DNA from: Holophagales bacterium
GTDB taxonomy: Bacteria; Acidobacteriota; Thermoanaerobaculia; Multivoradales; Multivoraceae
Direction: 5' to 3'
Length of the DNA stretch: 64,000 nt
Assembly (NCBI GenBank): GCA_009843505.1
Contig: VYDI01000021.1
Span: 30,826 to 94,825 of the forward strand
Part shown: piece by piece, positions 51,525 through 61,270 of the stretch
Layout of the letters: each line of letters starts with the position of its first letter
How positions within the stretch are numbered: position 1 is the stretch's first letter
The notes under the pieces: generated by a model
What the model saw: only the letters and a program-made list of their open reading frames with translations
What the model was told of the DNA's origin: nothing
Database searches by the model: none
Made by a program: the position numbers and the translations under genes

Positions 51525-52072
51525 CAACCCTCCTCCGCCGGAGCCTCGGGCGCCACACCCGGCGGGTGGTCGCGGTTCGACATCTCCCTCGCGATCAACC
51601 ACGAACCGTCCTCGCCGCGGCGCATCAGGTCCATCCACTTACCCGTTTCCTGGTAGACGACGGAACCATCCTCTTTCGAGCTGAGGGTGATCGCGTACGT
51701 GCCGCGCACGAACGCCATGTTGCCGCTGTAGTCGCTCTCATCAAGGTGGAGCTGGATGTCCCAGTCGTTGTCCGCATAGTCGGCGGCCGCGAACAGCCGG
51801 ATCGCGTCCCGTCCTTCGATTGGCCTGCTGTTCGCGTTGATCCGCACGGCGTCCTCGGTGTACAGCACCGCGAGACCGTCCGCGTCACCCCGGTTCACCG
51901 CCTGCAGGTACTTGGCAAGCAACTCGTTCAGGGCTGCCTCGTTCTCGGCCACCGGATCCACCTCCGGCGCGGGCTCCTCCACCGGAGGCGCCGCGCAGCC
52001 CGCGGCAAGAACCAGAACCGCGCTCAACACGAGGGTCGCAGAGATCCTCCGGAGGGTTCCTCGATCTCCCAT
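51524..52072 (-). CDS. SnoaL/DUF4440-like lipoprotein, copy A
   Basis: This 182-residue lipoprotein starts at ATG 52072, preceded by a strong AAAGGAGG site. The lipobox is LAAGC (Cys26). The NTF2-like domain has ALNELLAKYLQAVNRGDADGLA, YTEDAVRINANSRPIEGRDA, and WMDLMRRGEDGSWLIAREMS. It is paralogous to the next gene downstream. Both probably sit in the outer membrane facing the periplasm. Function unknown. The 113 bp upstream are shared with the divergent fusion gene. Confidence 0.78.
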   Translation of the reverse strand: MGDRGTLRRISATLVLSAVLVLAAGCAAPPVEEPAPEVDPVAENEAALNELLAKYLQAVNRGDADGLAVLYTEDAVRINANSRPIEGRDAIRLFAAADYADNDWDIQLHLDESDYSGNMAFVRGTYAITLSSKEDGSVVYQETGKWMDLMRRGEDGSWLIAREMSNRDHPPGVAPEAPAEEG

Positions 52073-52185
52073 GCCGGACCTCCTTTCTGCGGCAGAGCCG
52101 CTGTCTCGATGTCGCTTGTCCCGTATAACTCCTAGGCTAGCACCTGGATTCCAGAAAGTAGGCTTCCGGCGCTCCGGAGTCCGCC

Positions 52186-54243
52186 GTGACGCGTACCTCT
52201 TCGACCTTCTTGACCATTGGAGCCGGCGCGATGGCCGGCGCCGCGGGACCGCTGCCCTGGATCGCGGGGTCGTTCACCGTGGTCCAACCAGGGCTGGCGA
52301 AGTGGCTGCTCGGAGCGGCGGTTGTGGCCGGAACGGCCGCCGTGCTGAGCGCGATCGTCTGCCGCCAGGGCCATCCGGCGGCCCGCGTCGCGGTGCTCCT
52401 GGCCGGTCTCCTTGCCGCGGCATCGAGCCCGGCCTTCGTCGCGCTTCTCGCTCGCCAGGCGCCAGCCGAACCACGCCTCGCCGAAGTTCGTCCGACCGCC
52501 TCGACGCCGACGACGGCGCGGCTCCGGGTCCTCCAGCTGAACGCCTTCCACGGCTACCCCGACCCCGAGGGGCGGCTGGTGGTCCAGGGTCGTGCCTCGG
52601 ACCGGCTGCGCCGCGCCAGGCACCTGGCGACTGAAGTCTCACGCCTGCAACCGGATGTCGTGGTGCTGCAGGAAGCGTGGTGCACCGTCGATGAAGGCTG
52701 CCTCGCCGACTACCTGGCCGGGGAACTCGGCTTCCATGCCGTCTACGCGCGGGCCAACGGGTCACTGCGATGGCTGGGCTTCGAGGAAGGCTCGGCAATC
52801 CTCAGCCGATTCCCTGTCGCCGACCCGCGGGTGTGGCCGCTCGGGCCCGACCGCGACGCCTTCGAGCGCCGCATCGCGTTGACGGTTCGCATCGACTACC
52901 CTGGCCTGCCCTTCGAGCTGGTCGGCGCTCACCTCGCCAACGGCGACACCGACCTCGCCGGCGCCCAGGCCGCGGGTCTCCTGGAACGCCTCAGCCGACC
53001 TGAACGCCCTGTCCTGGTCGCCGGCGACCTCAACCTGCCCGGCGACCACGCTGCCCTGGGTCGTTTCCAGGAGGCCGGTTACCGCGATCTCGTGGTCGGC
53101 GGCATCGACCACGTCCTGCTCGACGCGGCCGACTCCGGCTGGTGGCCGTTGTGGACCGAGTGGGCGGAAGCCGGCGCGGTCTCGGATCACCCGGGCATCC
53201 TGGTCGAGTTCCAGTTGCCGGTCCCCCCGGCCGACGACGACTGGCACGACGACTGGCAGGCCGTTACGGCCGACCAGGTCGGACTCGATCCGGGCCGGCT
53301 GGAGCAGGCGGTCCAGGACGTCGGCGAACTCGAGGGCGTTCACGGCCTCCTGGTCGCTCGCCGTGGTCGACTGGTTGTGGAGCGCTACTTCCGCGGCTCG
53401 GCCGGCGACCGCCCGCACAACCTGAAGTCCGCTTCGAAGAGCGTCCTCTCGGCCCTCGCCGGCCTGGCTATCGAACAGGGCCTGCTGAGCCTCGATCAAC
53501 CGATCGCCGACGTAGTGCCCGAAGCCGCAGACCTCGACGACACGGGGAAGCGGGCGATCACCGTGCGCCACCTGCTGACGATGACTTCGGGCCTCGAATC
53601 GACGAGCTTCGGCAACTACGGTTCCTGGGTCGCGTCCCGCAACTGGGTGCGGGCCGCCCTGGCGCGGCCGCTCCAGGCCGAGCCGGGAACCCGTTTCTCG
53701 TACAGCACCGGCGGCACCCACCTGCTGTCGGCGACCCTCTCCCGGGCCGCCGGCCGGAGCACCCACGACTTCGCTCGCGAGCACCTCTTCGACCCGCTCG
53801 GAATCCGTCGTTCGGCCTGGGCCCGCGACCGCCAGGGTGTCCACATGGGCGGGAACAACCTGTCCCTTCTGCCGCGGGACATGCTGAAGTTCGGTCAGCT
53901 CTACCTGAACCGGGGGCGATGGAACGGCGAGCAACTGCTGCCCTGGCAGTGGGTCGACCAGTCCACCCGTCCCGGCCTGGTCGGACCGCGCGGACGCGGC
54001 CGGATCTATGGCGGCTACGGCTACCTGTGGTGGCTACGCGGAACCCGGGAACGCGGTGCCTACATCGCCAGCGGCTACGGCGGCCAGTACATCTACGTGG
54101 CGCCCGCCGAGGACCTGGTCGTCGTCGTCGTCTCGACGGAGATCTCCAAGGGACGCGGGTGGCGAGGCGAGCTCTTCGGGATCATCCGCGAGGGAGTCTC
54201 CGGCAGCGTGATCGACCCGTACGAGCGCCGGTCTCCGTTGTAG
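52186..54243 (+). CDS. Membrane-anchored endonuclease/exonuclease/phosphatase fused to a beta-lactamase-family hydrolase
   Basis: This 685-residue protein starts at GTG 52186, with GGAG seven bases upstream. Three hydrophobic segments (about 9-30, 38-58, 66-88) form a membrane part. Residues 112-342 are an EEP domain: LNAFHGY (Asn119), LQEAWC (Glu163), VGAHLANGDTD, AGDLNLPGDH (Asp281, Asn283) and VSDHPG (Asp334, His335). Residues 365-680 are a class C beta-lactamase/PBP-like hydrolase: SASK (Ser415, Lys418), FSYSTGGTHLL for the Tyr motif and YIASGYGGQYIY as the third box. Thus one chain would hold a phosphodiesterase and a serine hydrolase outside the membrane. The fusion is unusual; a shared lipid or cell-wall substrate is my guess. 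Confidence 0.82.
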   Translation: MTRTSSTFLTIGAGAMAGAAGPLPWIAGSFTVVQPGLAKWLLGAAVVAGTAAVLSAIVCRQGHPAARVAVLLAGLLAAASSPAFVALLARQAPAEPRLAEVRPTASTPTTARLRVLQLNAFHGYPDPEGRLVVQGRASDRLRRARHLATEVSRLQPDVVVLQEAWCTVDEGCLADYLAGELGFHAVYARANGSLRWLGFEEGSAILSRFPVADPRVWPLGPDRDAFERRIALTVRIDYPGLPFELVGAHLANGDTDLAGAQAAGLLERLSRPERPVLVAGDLNLPGDHAALGRFQEAGYRDLVVGGIDHVLLDAADSGWWPLWTEWAEAGAVSDHPGILVEFQLPVPPADDDWHDDWQAVTADQVGLDPGRLEQAVQDVGELEGVHGLLVARRGRLVVERYFRGSAGDRPHNLKSASKSVLSALAGLAIEQGLLSLDQPIADVVPEAADLDDTGKRAITVRHLLTMTSGLESTSFGNYGSWVASRNWVRAALARPLQAEPGTRFSYSTGGTHLLSATLSRAAGRSTHDFAREHLFDPLGIRRSAWARDRQGVHMGGNNLSLLPRDMLKFGQLYLNRGRWNGEQLLPWQWVDQSTRPGLVGPRGRGRIYGGYGYLWWLRGTRERGAYIASGYGGQYIYVAPAEDLVVVVVSTEISKGRGWRGELFGIIREGVSGSVIDPYERRSPL

Positions 54244-54259
54244 ACTGAACAGCGTTCCA

Positions 54260-57200
54260 ATGAACAAGAAAAAGAGGATCCTGCCGCGTCCCGGTGTCGC
54301 GATCCTGGCTGCTGCACTGCTCGGCGCCGGACCGGCGGCCGCGGCGCTACCCACCCAGGAAGAACCTGGCGCGCCTGAGGATCTTGAGTTCTTCGAGCAG
54401 AAGATCCGACCGGTCCTGGTCGAGCACTGCTACACCTGCCACAACAGCACCGAGCTGGCCGAGAGTGGACTGCGCCTCGACCACCGGGACGGTCTGCTCC
54501 AAGGCGGCATGCGGGGTCCCGCCATCGAGCCGGGCAAGCCGCGCAGCAGCCTGCTGCTGCGGGCGATGACGCACCCGAGCCTCGATTTCCGGATGCCCCT
54601 GGGGGGCGCGAAGCTGCCCGACGACGTGGTCGCCGACTTCGAGCGCTGGATCGAAGTCGGCGCGCCCGACCCCCGGGACGAACCGCCCTCCGCTGACGCG
54701 CTCAAGGAAGCGACCGCGTGGCGGACCATCCTCGAACAACGGAAGAGCTGGTGGAGCCTGCAGCCGATCGCCGACCCGGGACCTCCCGAGGTCGCCGACG
54801 CGAACTGGTCGCGCGACTGGTCGGGGAGTGCGATCGACCGCTTCCTGGCCCGTGGCATCGCCGATGCCGGGCTCGAGCCCGCGCCGCTGGCCGAACCGCG
54901 GACCTTGATGCGCCGGCTCTCGTACGTCCTGACCGGCCTGCCGCCGACGCCGGCGCAGGTCGACGACTTCGAGCGGCGCGCCGCCGTCGACCGGGACACC
55001 GCGGTCGCGGATGAAGTCGACCGGCTGCTCGCCGACCCGGCTTTCGGCGAGCGCTGGGCCCGGCACTGGATGGACTGGATCCGCTACGCCGAGACGCACG
55101 GCAGCGAGGGCGATCCGCCGGTTCCCTACGCATGGCGCTACCGCGACTACCTGATCCGGGCGCTCAACGCGGACATACCGATCGACCAGTTGATCCGCGA
55201 GCACCTGGCGGGCGACCTCCTCGACGAGCCGCGGATGAACGCGGACCTCGGGATCAACGAATCGGCGATCGGCATCGCCCAGTACCGCTTCGTCCTGCAC
55301 GGCTTCGGCCCCACCGACGCACTCGACGAGCAGGTGCGTTTCACCGAGAACCAGATCGATGTCGTCTCCAAGGCGTTCCTGGGGATGACCGTCGCCTGCG
55401 CACGCTGCCACGACCACAAGTTCGACGCGATCAGCCAGACCGACTTCTACGCCCTCTACGGCACGATGGTGAACGGCCGCCCGGGGGTTCAGACGATCGA
55501 TGACGAAGCGCGGCGGAACACTCACCGTGACGACCTGATCCGGCTGAAGGACGAGTTGAGGCAGGTGCTGGCCGAGGCATGGCTCGAAGCCGCCGCCGAG
55601 GTGCCGGACAGGCTGCAACAGCCGGACGGCCCGTGGGCCGCGGCACTCACGGGCGGCCAGTCGCCCTACGACCCGCTCTACGCCTGGGTGCGAGCAGGCC
55701 GGGTCCGGGGCCGCGGAGCCTTCACCAAACAGTGGCAAGAACTGGCCGCCGCCTACGAACGGAGCAGGCAGCAACTCGAGGCCCGGCGCCAGGCGCCCGC
55801 CGTCCAGCGCTGGGACCTGAGCCGAACCGACGATGTCGAGCAGTGGTATCGGCACGGCAACGGCCTTGCCGACGCGAAGCCGCAGCAAGCCGGAAGCTAC
55901 GAGGTCACGCAGGGCGGCGGGACGATCGTCGCCGACATCCTGCCGGGCGGCGTCTACACGCACTCGCTCACCAACCGCCACAACGGCACCTTCTCGTCGC
56001 CGCGGTTTCTCATCGAGGCCGGGCAGAACCTGGCCGTACGGATCGCCGGCCGCGGCGGTGCGGTCGCGCGCTACGTGGTCCAGAACTACCCCCAACGCGG
56101 CGAGGTCTATCCGATCGAGACCCTCTCGGACGGCGAGTGGCGCTGGCAGCACTGGGACCTCGACTACTGGGACGGTGACCACGCCTACATCGAACTGGTG
56201 ACGGCCGCCGATCACCCGATGACCGGTGAGAGTTCCGGCGGGCGGTCGGACCGCTCCTGGTTCGGGATCACCGAGGCGGTCGTGCTCGGCGAGAACGGTG
56301 AGCTTCCCCGCGACCACCCGGCCGAGTTCACGGAACCCCTGTTCGAGATCGAAGGAGCGCCCGGCGACCGCGGCGAGCTGGCGGCCCGCTACGGCGAAGC
56401 CGTTCACCACGCCGTCGCGGCCTGGCGCGACGGTTCGATGACCGACGCCCAGGCCCGCTTCCTGGCGAGCTTCGTTCGCCGCGGCCTGCTTCCGAACGAC
56501 GTCGGCGACGTGCCAGAGGCGCGTCCGATCGTCGACGCGATCCGGGTGTTCGAGGAGGCGATCCCGGTGCCGACCCGCTCCCCCGCGGTACTCGCCGGCC
56601 CGCGCTTCGATCAGCCGCTGATGGAACGGGGCAATCACCGGCAGCTTGGCAACGCGGTGCCCCAGCGCTTCCTCGAGGCGATCGACCCCGACCCCTACGC
56701 CGACTCGGTCCACCCGCGGTTGGCCCTGGCCGGGAGCATCCTCGACCCCGGCAACCCGCTCACGGCACGCGTCATCGCGAACCGTCTCTGGGGCCACACC
56801 TTCGGCCGCGGCATCGTCGCCACACCGGACAACTTCGGACAGATGGGCGAGCTCCCGTCGAACGCGGCCCTGCTCGATCATCTGGCGACGACCCTGCGGG
56901 AGGACGGCTGGTCGCTGAAGACGTTCGTGCGGCGGCTCGCCTCCACCCGGGCCTTCCAGCTCGAGTCGACGCCACCGCCGGCCGCCCGGGAACGGGATCC
57001 CCGGAACGACCTGCTCTCCCACACCCATCTGCGCCGCCTGGAGGCGGAGGCCGTGCGCGACTCGATGCTGATCGCCGCCGGTCAGCTCGAACCGGTCACC
57101 GCCGGCGAGAACCAGCCGGAAACCGGCTGGTCGAACCGGCGCAGCGTCTACGTCCAGGTCATTCGGAATCAGCCGGATCCGTTGCTGCACACGCTCGACC

Positions 57201-58198
57201 TGCCAACCCCGGTGACGACCAAGGGCCAGCGCGACCAGACGAACGTACCCGCACAGTCGCTGCTCATGATGAACAACACCCAGGTGATGCACCTGGCCGC
57301 ACGCTTCGCCGAGCGGATCGTCCGGGATCCCGACCTGCGCAGCGACCGGCAACGTATCGTCGCGATGTTCCGCATCGCCCTCGGTCGGCCCCCGACCGAA
57401 CCGGAACTCGGCGCGGCCGAGCAGTTCCTCAACCAGGCCCATGGCCGGAAGCCCGCGCGGGAGGACGTGGAGGCCTGGAGCGCGGCGGCCATGGACCGCC
57501 GCGACGAGAGCGCCGGAATCCGTGAGTTCACCGCCGACAAGACACGCGGTGTGCTGCGCTTCTACCACCGTGCGTCGGCGCCCAAAGCGATGGCGGCGTG
57601 GGAGTTCGACGATCCGCCCAAGAACGGCCGCGTCTACGACGCCATCGGCTTTCTTCCACTCAAACTGGGTCGGGAGGTTCGCGTGGACGACGGAGCACTG
57701 TGGGTGGGGACGTCGGATGTCGTGACGTCGAAGCCCATCCGGCGAGCGCTGGACGAGTACACGCTCGAGGCCTGGGTCGCTGGCGGAGCGGAGGCAGGGC
57801 CGGTCCACCTGGTCCTGACCCGGGACCGCAAGGGCGTCTCGACCGCGTACCGGGACGGCGCCGCGGCCGATCCGGAAGAGGTCCGCCGGGTACTTCCGAT
57901 GAGCCTGGAAAACGGTCGCCTCGAGTTCGCGAGCGCCGGGAACGCGCCCCTGGGCGTGCTTCAGGCCCGCCTCTACGACCGCGTACTGATTCCTGCCGAC
58001 GTCGCAGCCTCAGCACTCGGCAACATCGAGGCGCCGTCCGAAGCGGAACAGGCGCGCATCTACCGCAGCAGTTGGTCCCGCATCGCGCGGCTCGAGGCGG
58101 AAGCGGACCAACTCGAGCAGAGCGCAGACGGCGGCGACGCATGGCGTCGACTGGCGCACGCCATGTTCAACCTGAAGGAGTTCATGTACCTCCGATGA
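54260..58198 (+). CDS. PSCyt1/DUF1549/DUF1553 (PSD1) cytochrome protein with LamG-like tail
   Basis: This 1312-residue exported protein has a signal peptide to about ALPTQ. A planctomycete-type cytochrome domain follows, with CYTCH (Cys57-His61), then DUF1549 (about 185-470) containing a second haem-like motif [10 protein letters not shown] (Cys380). DUF1553 follows (about 800-1080, [52 protein letters not shown]), and the C-terminal concanavalin-like part is about 1100-1240 ([12 protein letters not shown]). Between them lies a beta-rich insert (about 530-690). The family is paired with DUF1501 proteins; biochemical role unknown, suspected in polymer oxidation. The stop overlaps the next start (ATGA). 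Confidence 0.88.
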   Translation: MNKKKRILPRPGVAILAAALLGAGPAAAALPTQEEPGAPEDLEFFEQKIRPVLVEHCYTCHNSTELAESGLRLDHRDGLLQGGMRGPAIEPGKPRSSLLLRAMTHPSLDFRMPLGGAKLPDDVVADFERWIEVGAPDPRDEPPSADALKEATAWRTILEQRKSWWSLQPIADPGPPEVADANWSRDWSGSAIDRFLARGIADAGLEPAPLAEPRTLMRRLSYVLTGLPPTPAQVDDFERRAAVDRDTAVADEVDRLLADPAFGERWARHWMDWIRYAETHGSEGDPPVPYAWRYRDYLIRALNADIPIDQLIREHLAGDLLDEPRMNADLGINESAIGIAQYRFVLHGFGPTDALDEQVRFTENQIDVVSKAFLGMTVACARCHDHKFDAISQTDFYALYGTMVNGRPGVQTIDDEARRNTHRDDLIRLKDELRQVLAEAWLEAAAEVPDRLQQPDGPWAAALTGGQSPYDPLYAWVRAGRVRGRGAFTKQWQELAAAYERSRQQLEARRQAPAVQRWDLSRTDDVEQWYRHGNGLADAKPQQAGSYEVTQGGGTIVADILPGGVYTHSLTNRHNGTFSSPRFLIEAGQNLAVRIAGRGGAVARYVVQNYPQRGEVYPIETLSDGEWRWQHWDLDYWDGDHAYIELVTAADHPMTGESSGGRSDRSWFGITEAVVLGENGELPRDHPAEFTEPLFEIEGAPGDRGELAARYGEAVHHAVAAWRDGSMTDAQARFLASFVRRGLLPNDVGDVPEARPIVDAIRVFEEAIPVPTRSPAVLAGPRFDQPLMERGNHRQLGNAVPQRFLEAIDPDPYADSVHPRLALAGSILDPGNPLTARVIANRLWGHTFGRGIVATPDNFGQMGELPSNAALLDHLATTLREDGWSLKTFVRRLASTRAFQLESTPPPAARERDPRNDLLSHTHLRRLEAEAVRDSMLIAAGQLEPVTAGENQPETGWSNRRSVYVQVIRNQPDPLLHTLDLPTPVTTKGQRDQTNVPAQSLLMMNNTQVMHLAARFAERIVRDPDLRSDRQRIVAMFRIALGRPPTEPELGAAEQFLNQAHGRKPAREDVEAWSAAAMDRRDESAGIREFTADKTRGVLRFYHRASAPKAMAAWEFDDPPKNGRVYDAIGFLPLKLGREVRVDDGALWVGTSDVVTSKPIRRALDEYTLEAWVAGGAEAGPVHLVLTRDRKGVSTAYRDGAAADPEEVRRVLPMSLENGRLEFASAGNAPLGVLQARLYDRVLIPADVAASALGNIEAPSEAEQARIYRSSWSRIARLEAEADQLEQSADGGDAWRRLAHAMFNLKEFMYLR

Positions 58199-59667
58199 GC
58201 GACGCACCTCTCCACCGCGCTCGGGCCCAAGAGCTACCACGGGACGGACAATGCCCGAGCCCATGTTCCCTGATGAGCCGCCGGCGGATGCTGGCCCAGG
58301 TCTCGACCGGGTTCGGCGCGATCGCGCTGAACGGCATGCTCGGCTCGGCGCTCCTGCCCGGATCGGCCCATGCCGCGCCGAGAGCGCGCGCCCGGCACGT
58401 CATCTTCTGCTACATGTCGGGCGGCGTGTCCCAGGTCGACTCGTTCGACCCGAAGCCGCGGCTCGACCGCGATCACGGCAAGCCGATGCCGACGAAGATC
58501 GAGCGCACCCAGTTCAACGAGAACGGCAACATCTTCGCCTCGCCCTTCCCGTTCAAGGAGTACGGCGAGAGCGGCATCCCGGTCAGCAGCATGTTCCCCC
58601 ACGTCGGCGAGTGCGTCGACGACCTGGCCGTCATCCGCTCGATGACCAGCACGGTGAACGAGCACGCGCAGGGCAACTACTTCTTCCACACAGGCTTCCC
58701 GCTCGTCGGTCACCCGTCCGCCGGCGCCTGGGTGAACTACGGGCTCGGCACCGAGAACGAGAACCTGCCCGGCTTCGTCGTCCTGCAGAGCGGCCAGGCC
58801 GGCATCCCGCACGGCGGCGTCGGCATCTACAGCAACGGCTACCTGCCGGCCGAGTTCCAGGGTTCCATCCTGCGCGGCGACACCGACGACGCGGTTCAGA
58901 ACATTCAGGCGCTGGAGGCCCCGACGGCGCAGCGTGAGCGGCTCGACTTCGTGGCGGAGATGGACCGGGCCTTCCTCGATCGGCTCGGTGGCCACGCCGA
59001 CGTCGAGGCGGCGGTGCGCAACTACGAGACCGCGTTCCGGATGCAGGCCGAGGTGCCCGAACTCTGCGACATCAGCGGCGAGACACGGGCGACCCGTGAG
59101 CTCTACGCGCTGGACCACCCGAACCAGACGACGGCGGACTACGGCCGCCAGTGCCTGCTGGCGCGGCGGCTGGTCGAGCGCGGCGTGCGCTTCGTCGAAC
59201 TGAGCTGCCTCCCGGAACCGACCGACGCGGGGCAGGCGGCGAACCCGTGGGATCAGCACACCGGCCTCGAGGTCGGCCACCGGAACATGGCGCTTCAGGT
59301 CGATCAGCCGATCGCCGGGCTCTTGAAGGACCTGAAGGCCCGCGGCCTGCTCGACGAGACGCTCGTCATCTGGGCCGGCGAATTCGGCCGCACTCCGTTC
59401 CACCAGGGCGCCGACGGCCGCGATCACAACCCGTTCGGCTTCTCGATCTGGCTCGCCGGTGGCGGGATCAAGGGCGGCACGATCCACGGGGCGACGGACG
59501 ACTTCGGCTACCACGTCGTCGAGGACGAAGTCACGATCTACGACCTCTGGGCCACCGTCCTCCACCTCCTCGGCATCGACCACACCAACCTCACCTACCG
59601 CTACGGCGGCCGCGACTTTCGGCTCACCGACGTCCACGGCAATGTCGTCGACTCGATCCTCGCGTAG
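58195..59667 (+). CDS. DUF1501 family protein
   Basis: This 490-residue exported protein belongs to a family with an alkaline-phosphatase/sulfatase-like fold. A twin-arginine-like signal ([20 protein letters not shown]) suggests an alternative start at ATG 58273. The ATG at 58195 overlaps the previous stop by four bases and is kept. Family parts: [98 protein letters not shown] and [19 protein letters not shown]. It nearly always accompanies a PSD1 protein, as here. Metal ligands can be guessed (Asp, His) but the reaction is unknown. Confidence 0.88.
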   Translation: MSDAPLHRARAQELPRDGQCPSPCSLMSRRRMLAQVSTGFGAIALNGMLGSALLPGSAHAAPRARARHVIFCYMSGGVSQVDSFDPKPRLDRDHGKPMPTKIERTQFNENGNIFASPFPFKEYGESGIPVSSMFPHVGECVDDLAVIRSMTSTVNEHAQGNYFFHTGFPLVGHPSAGAWVNYGLGTENENLPGFVVLQSGQAGIPHGGVGIYSNGYLPAEFQGSILRGDTDDAVQNIQALEAPTAQRERLDFVAEMDRAFLDRLGGHADVEAAVRNYETAFRMQAEVPELCDISGETRATRELYALDHPNQTTADYGRQCLLARRLVERGVRFVELSCLPEPTDAGQAANPWDQHTGLEVGHRNMALQVDQPIAGLLKDLKARGLLDETLVIWAGEFGRTPFHQGADGRDHNPFGFSIWLAGGGIKGGTIHGATDDFGYHVVEDEVTIYDLWATVLHLLGIDHTNLTYRYGGRDFRLTDVHGNVVDSILA

Positions 59668-59693
59668 GGCGGCGGTTGCGGGCACCCGCCTGC

Positions 59694-59858
59694 GTCGGGG
59701 CCGCGGGGGGCGGACTCCTGCGGCCGCTCGCGCTCAGGGGAAGATGGGGGGACGGCGCTCGCTTCATTCCGCTCGCTTCGGTTGGTCGTCGGACGCAGCC
59801 AGGGCGTCGGAAGTCGCTCGCTGCAAGCCCGCTGGAGTCCGCTCCCCGCGGCCCCGAC
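59694..59858. mobile_element. 165-bp element with 25-base inverted repeats (MITE-like)
   Basis: The left arm (59694-59718) starts GTCGGGGCCGCGGGG and ends GCGGACTCC. The right arm (59834-59858) is its reverse complement at 24 of 25 bases. The inside holds repeated GCTCGCTTC-type words and no gene. It fills most of the only gap in an operon whose other genes all overlap by four bases. I see no clear target-site duplication, so insertion is inferred from structure and place; a large transcript stem is the alternative. Confidence 0.6.
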
Positions 59859-59875
59859 TCAGGCTGGAGGTCGTC

Positions 59876-61270
59876 GTGCTACGGGCTCTCGGTTCCTTGG
59901 CGTTCGTCGCTTCGTTCCTGGGGATCCAGAGTTCGGCGGTGGTTGCGCAGGAAGGGCCGAGTTACTACCGGGATGTCTGGCCGGTGATTCAGATGCGGTG
60001 TCAGGGGTGTCATCAGCCGGCGCAGTTGGGTGGCGAGTTGAACCTGACCAGCTTCGACGGGCTCGCGGCCGGCGGTATGAGCGGGCCGGCGTTCGTCGCC
60101 GGCAAGCCGGATGAGAGCCGGATGCTGCAGATGCTTCGGGGGGAGATCGAGCCGGCGATGCCGATGCGGGCGGAACCGCTGGCGGAGGCGGAGATTGCCG
60201 CGATCAGCGACTGGATCGCGGCCGGGGCCGCCGACGACACGCCGGACGAGATGCGGCTTGGCGCGGCTACCGGGCCAATCGTCTACCACCAGCCGCCAGT
60301 GATCACGGCGGTCGCCTACTCCGCCAACGGGGAATGGCTTGCGGTGTCGGGCAACCGGGAGGTGCTGCTCCACCGTCGCTCGAAGATCGGCAGTGGCGAC
60401 AGCCTGGAGGCCCGCTTCAGCAGCGTCTCGGAGCGCATTCAGGGGCTCGCGTTTCTCAGGAACGGTCGACTGATCGCCACCGGTGGGACGCCCGCGCGCT
60501 TCGGCGAGATCCAGATCTGGGACATAGACGACCGAAAGCTCCGCGTCTCGAACATGCTCTGCCACGACACGCTGTTCGGCCTCGCCGTGTCGCCGGACGA
60601 ACGCCGGCTCGCGATCGGTTGCGCCGACCACACGGTCCGCATCCATCAGGCGACCAGCGGCCGCGAGCTGCTGCGGATGAACCACCACGAGAACTGGGTG
60701 CTCGGCGTCGTCTTCGGCGGCGACGGACGGCGGATCGTCTCCGTCGGCCGCGACCGGGCCGCGAAGTTGATCGACGCCTCGAGCGGCGCCTTCATCGAGA
60801 ACATCAACCTGCTCCGCGGCGAACTCGCCGCAATCGTCCGCAACCCGCGAATCGAGGCGGTCGTCATCGGCGGCGAGGACCGCGTGCCCTACTACTACCG
60901 GATGGACCGCGCCCGAAAGATGCTGATCGCCGACGACTCGACCCTGGTCCGGGAGTTCGAGCGCCAGGACGGGGAGATCTTCGCGCTCGCGGTGGATCCG
61001 CGCGGCGGCCGTCTCGCGGTCGGAGGCGCCGCGGCGACGGTGCCGATCTACGACCTGGAGACCGGCGAGCGGGCCGCGACCGCCTCGGGCCACAGCGCCG
61101 GCATCTACACGATGGCGTTCGACCCGACCGGCGCCGAGCTGGCGACGGCGGGCTTCGACGGTCGCTTGAGGCTCTACCGCGCCGGCGACGGCGAACTGCT
61201 GCACGAGTTCGTGCCGGTGCCGCTCGAGGGCGAACCCCAGGGGCTGACGACCGCCGGAGGAGCACCGTGA
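59876..61270 (+). CDS. c-type cytochrome/WD40 propeller protein
   Basis: This protein of about 464 residues starts at GTG 59876, with GGAGG five bases upstream; the frame is open far upstream but has no family match there. A signal peptide (LGSLAFVASFLG...AVVAQ) is followed by a PSCyt1-type haem domain with RCQGCH (Cys42-His46) and GMSGPAFVAGKPDESRMLQM. Six or seven WD40-like repeats fill the rest (TAVAYSANGEWLAVSG, LFGLAVSPDERRLAIGCADH, WVLGVVFGGDGRRIVSVGRD, IYTMAFDPTGAELATAGFDG). Proteins of this kind accompany PSD1/DUF1501 pairs. The stop overlaps the next start (GTGA). Confidence 0.84.
   Translation: MLRALGSLAFVASFLGIQSSAVVAQEGPSYYRDVWPVIQMRCQGCHQPAQLGGELNLTSFDGLAAGGMSGPAFVAGKPDESRMLQMLRGEIEPAMPMRAEPLAEAEIAAISDWIAAGAADDTPDEMRLGAATGPIVYHQPPVITAVAYSANGEWLAVSGNREVLLHRRSKIGSGDSLEARFSSVSERIQGLAFLRNGRLIATGGTPARFGEIQIWDIDDRKLRVSNMLCHDTLFGLAVSPDERRLAIGCADHTVRIHQATSGRELLRMNHHENWVLGVVFGGDGRRIVSVGRDRAAKLIDASSGAFIENINLLRGELAAIVRNPRIEAVVIGGEDRVPYYYRMDRARKMLIADDSTLVREFERQDGEIFALAVDPRGGRLAVGGAAATVPIYDLETGERAATASGHSAGIYTMAFDPTGAELATAGFDGRLRLYRAGDGELLHEFVPVPLEGEPQGLTTAGGAP

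Noticed and set aside
49044..51656. 870-codon open frame on the plus strand
   Set aside because: It runs across three minus-strand genes and their spacers (MFS carrier, GST-like, SnoaL-like), which real genes do not do. It has no motif.
54347..57808. Very long open frame (over 1100 codons) on the minus strand
   Set aside because: It lies exactly opposite the PSD1 gene, whose domains and haem motifs are clear. Its translation is Arg/Val/Asp/Gly-rich without motifs, the usual mirror frame in GC-rich DNA.
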